This document shows positions 62,390 to 64,000 of a DNA stretch of 64,000 nt, piece after piece. The DNA lies in contig NZ_SIRE01000037.1 in NCBI RefSeq assembly GCF_004307995.1, positions 21,921 to 85,920 on the forward strand. The letters are read 5' to 3'. A program made the position numbers and the translations under genes. Every line of letters begins with the position of its first letter. Within the stretch, counting starts at the first letter, position 1. The notes beneath the pieces are model-generated. The model was not told the origin of the DNA. It did no database searches and saw only the letters and a program-made list of their open reading frames with translations. Source of the stretch: Paenibacillus thalictri (GTDB taxonomy: Bacteria; Bacillota; Bacilli; Paenibacillales; NBRC-103111).

Positions 62390-63399
62390 AAGCCGAGTCG
62401 CTTTCTGTATTCGATCGGAGTGACGGCGACGATCTGCTTAAACATGCGGTTGAAGTAAGGCAGCGAGGTGTAACCGACCATATCGGCGATTTCATAAATT
62501 TTCAAATCGGGCTCGTGGAGCAGTTCTTTCGCTTTCTGGATGCGGACGCCGTTAATGTAATTCAGACACGTTTGGCCTGTCGTTTTTTTAAACAGCGTGC
62601 TGAAATACGAGACGCTCAGATGGCTCATGTCCGCCAAACGGGTCAAGGAGAAATTTTCAAAATAATGCACGTTGATGTAATCGCATACTTTTTTGATCGA
62701 AGCTTTGACGCTTTGATTGGCGAATTGCGGATAACGAAGCAGCCAGGCGTCCGCCAAATCGGCAAAATATTTGCGCACTCCCTGCTCATCCTCTTCAGTG
62801 AAAGGAAGGAACGTATGTTCCTGATCAACCGCGCGGAACATCTCGTTCCATTTGGCGGACAGCAAGGCGAGCTGGCTTTTGCGCGCGCCCGGCGCACCGG
62901 ACTTGAGCCGGTAAATATAAGCAAGCAGCGCTTGCACCTCGGCGTTTAACGTCTGCCTGTCCATATCGGGCAGACGGTCGATAAAATGCTGGATTTTGTG
63001 CACACCTTCATGCAGCTCGGCCATGCCCTCCAGCTTTTGAACGGACCGCTTCAGCGCATCGTGGAGCTCCTCCTCTTCCAGCGGCTTCAGCAAATATTCG
63101 GTAATTCCGTAACGCATCGCCTGCTTGGCGTACTGGAAGTTGTCGTAACCGCTTACGATCATCGTGACGATAGGCAAGCTCATCCGGTGAATTTGCTCGC
63201 TGAGCCAAAGCCCGTTGCGGTGCGGCATCATAATATCGGTGACGACAATGCTCGGCCAATGCTCCTGAATAAAATTCCACGCCTCCTCGCCGCTGCCGAC
63301 TTCACCCACTACGTTAAACTGGGGAGCAAGCCGGTCGATCATCTCCGCGATAGCGTCACGTATCCATACTTCGTCTTCCGCTACGAGAACCTGAAACAT
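62386..63399 (-). CDS. AraC-type response regulator, YesN type
   Basis: A 337-residue regulator. The receiver domain has AEDEVWIRDAI at the start, the phosphorylated Asp55 in VVTDIMMPH, Ser83 in VSGYDN and Lys105 in YLLKPLEEEE. A linker of 100 residues leads to the AraC domain (LTRLADMSHLSVSYFSTLFK, IYEIADMVGYTSLPYFNRMF) ending VTPIEYRKR. AGAGGTG precedes the ATG. Forms a two-gene operon with the kinase at 60572. Confidence 0.93.
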   Translation of the reverse strand: MFQVLVAEDEVWIRDAIAEMIDRLAPQFNVVGEVGSGEEAWNFIQEHWPSIVVTDIMMPHRNGLWLSEQIHRMSLPIVTMIVSGYDNFQYAKQAMRYGITEYLLKPLEEEELHDALKRSVQKLEGMAELHEGVHKIQHFIDRLPDMDRQTLNAEVQALLAYIYRLKSGAPGARKSQLALLSAKWNEMFRAVDQEHTFLPFTEEDEQGVRKYFADLADAWLLRYPQFANQSVKASIKKVCDYINVHYFENFSLTRLADMSHLSVSYFSTLFKKTTGQTCLNYINGVRIQKAKELLHEPDLKIYEIADMVGYTSLPYFNRMFKQIVAVTPIEYRKRLGL

Positions 63400-63670
63400 A
63401 GGTCACCTCTCCATCATCCGTTTTCGCCTTCATTATAAGTCATGTGGAATTGTTTGGAAACATCAATTCGGCGGAATGTCTTTGCGGGTGGGGGGTGGCG
63501 AGTAGCTTGCGATGGGCGGGGGCGGCGGGCAGCGGGCGATAAGCGGCGGGGGGCAGCGACGGCGGGCAGCGGGCGATGAACGGGGGCAAAGCCTGCCAGC
63601 GGCGGGCGGGAGCAGCGGGCGATGAGCCGGGGCAAAGCCTGCCAGCGGCGGGCGGCGGATGGCAAGCAAT
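63400..63670. repeat. GC-rich tandem repeats upstream of the two-component operon
   Basis: About 130 bases of GC-rich low-complexity DNA. Core GCAGCGGGCGAT occurs at 63529, 63566 and 63612; the last two begin near-identical 46-base units containing GGGGCAAAGCCTGCCAGCGG. Short open frames across it are low-complexity artefacts. The promoter of the two-component operon should be in the left end of this stretch, but is not obvious. Confidence 0.8.
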
Positions 63671-63729
63671 GTTGTCAGAATAAGAAGCTAATGGTGCCAA
63701 GTATCGCCACAGGAATGATCAAGCTTCTT

Positions 63730-63900
63730 TTATACACGGCGGCGCCCCGTTCTGGACTTAGAAGATCACGAACTGAGCGAGACTGTCGATTCATTGTGCA
63801 TCCCCCAACCATTGTGCATCATCAACCGTTGTGTAACCCCTAATGTTTAGAAGCCCCCTTTTTAACGGACATCAGGAGACTGTCGATTAATTCCCCAAAA
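63730..63900 (-). repeat. Dispersed intergenic repeat, partial copy 3 (inverted)
   Basis: Reverse complement of 63770-63850 reads GGTTGATGATGCACAATGG, GGATGCACAATGAATCGAC, AGTCTCGCTCAGTTCG and GTCCAGAACGGGGCG, matching the distal part of the copies at 967-1555 and 10350-11035. Partial, with a TTTTTAACGGACA motif next to it. No gene is present in 63400-64000. Confidence 0.65.
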
Positions 63901-63968
63901 TGCTTCTTCTAAAATAACGATAAAACAGCACGATATCTCAATATTTCTCTTATTTACTCTCTCATTCG

Positions 63969-63977
63969 TGGTATAAT
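63969..63977 (+). promoter_or_regulatory. Extended -10 near the right edge
   Basis: TGGTATAAT is an extended -10 with consensus TATAAT on the plus strand, just before an ATG at 63989 that runs off the window. A gene may begin there, but too little is visible to name it. Confidence 0.45.
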
Positions 63978-64000
63978 TTAGTTATTATGATCGGAGTTGG

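Noticed and set aside
63414..63700. Pro/Ala/Arg-rich frames of 68-86 residues
   Set aside because: They translate GC-rich tandem repeats, in three frames of the same strand at once.

Overview
The window looks like chromosomal DNA of a Paenibacillus-like member of the Bacillota. This is inferred from moderately high GC, many LplABC-type complex-sugar importers that lack their own ATPase, a YesM/YesN-type two-component system, several membrane-anchored AraC regulators with extracellular sensor regions, and strong Shine-Dalgarno sites with occasional TTG/GTG starts. No tRNA, rRNA, complete insertion sequence or CRISPR array was seen.

Layout. 59-958: a LysR regulator. 967-1555: first copy of a dispersed intergenic repeat, next to a truncated Rpn-type nuclease (1594-2022) and a MerR-GGDEF fusion (2034-2924). 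3210-3911: a family 2 glycosyltransferase. 4111-4914: an AraC regulator divergent from 5151-10268, an operon of sugar-binding protein, two permeases and a type I sulfatase. 10350-11035: second repeat copy. 11130-17352 (minus): an Opp/Nik-type importer (binding protein, permease, permease-ATPase fusion, ATPase) plus a FhuF-like Fe-S protein, led by a cobalamin riboswitch (17568-17741) and an intrinsic terminator.

17953-27119 (minus): LplB/LplC permeases, a binding protein flanked by two paralogous proteins of unknown function, a membrane AraC regulator and an enolase-superfamily dehydratase, behind a perfect cre site. 27485-35994 (minus): Gfo/Idh/MocA dehydrogenase, LplB, LplC, a second enolase-superfamily enzyme, binding protein, membrane AraC. 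36338-37362: an alpha/beta hydrolase broken by a frameshift. 37706-39064: exonuclease III and a cupin. 39131-48387 (minus): one long gene run with two complete LplABC importers and two Gfo/Idh/MocA dehydrogenases, divergent from a third membrane AraC regulator (48719-51055). 51843-54000: another AraC regulator, then an AT-rich GNAT acetyltransferase and a P-loop kinase. 54122-60115 (minus): binding protein, two permeases, two VOC proteins, an SDR and a ThuA-like protein. 60572-63399: YesM/YesN-type kinase and regulator. 63400-64000: GC-rich tandem repeats and a third, inverted piece of the dispersed repeat.

How it works together. Six carbohydrate importers (binding protein plus two permeases) sit in 64 kb with no sugar-importer ATPase, so they presumably share a distant MsmX-type ATPase. 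No glycoside hydrolase was recognised. The companion enzymes are sugar or sugar-acid oxidoreductases and dehydratases, a sulfatase, and ThuA/SDR/VOC proteins. That suggests catabolism of already small molecules such as sugar acids, polyols or sulfated sugars, each operon having its own AraC-type or two-component sensor, with CcpA control likely at two or three promoters. The riboswitch-controlled Opp/Nik operon is separate and concerns cobalt or corrinoid supply.
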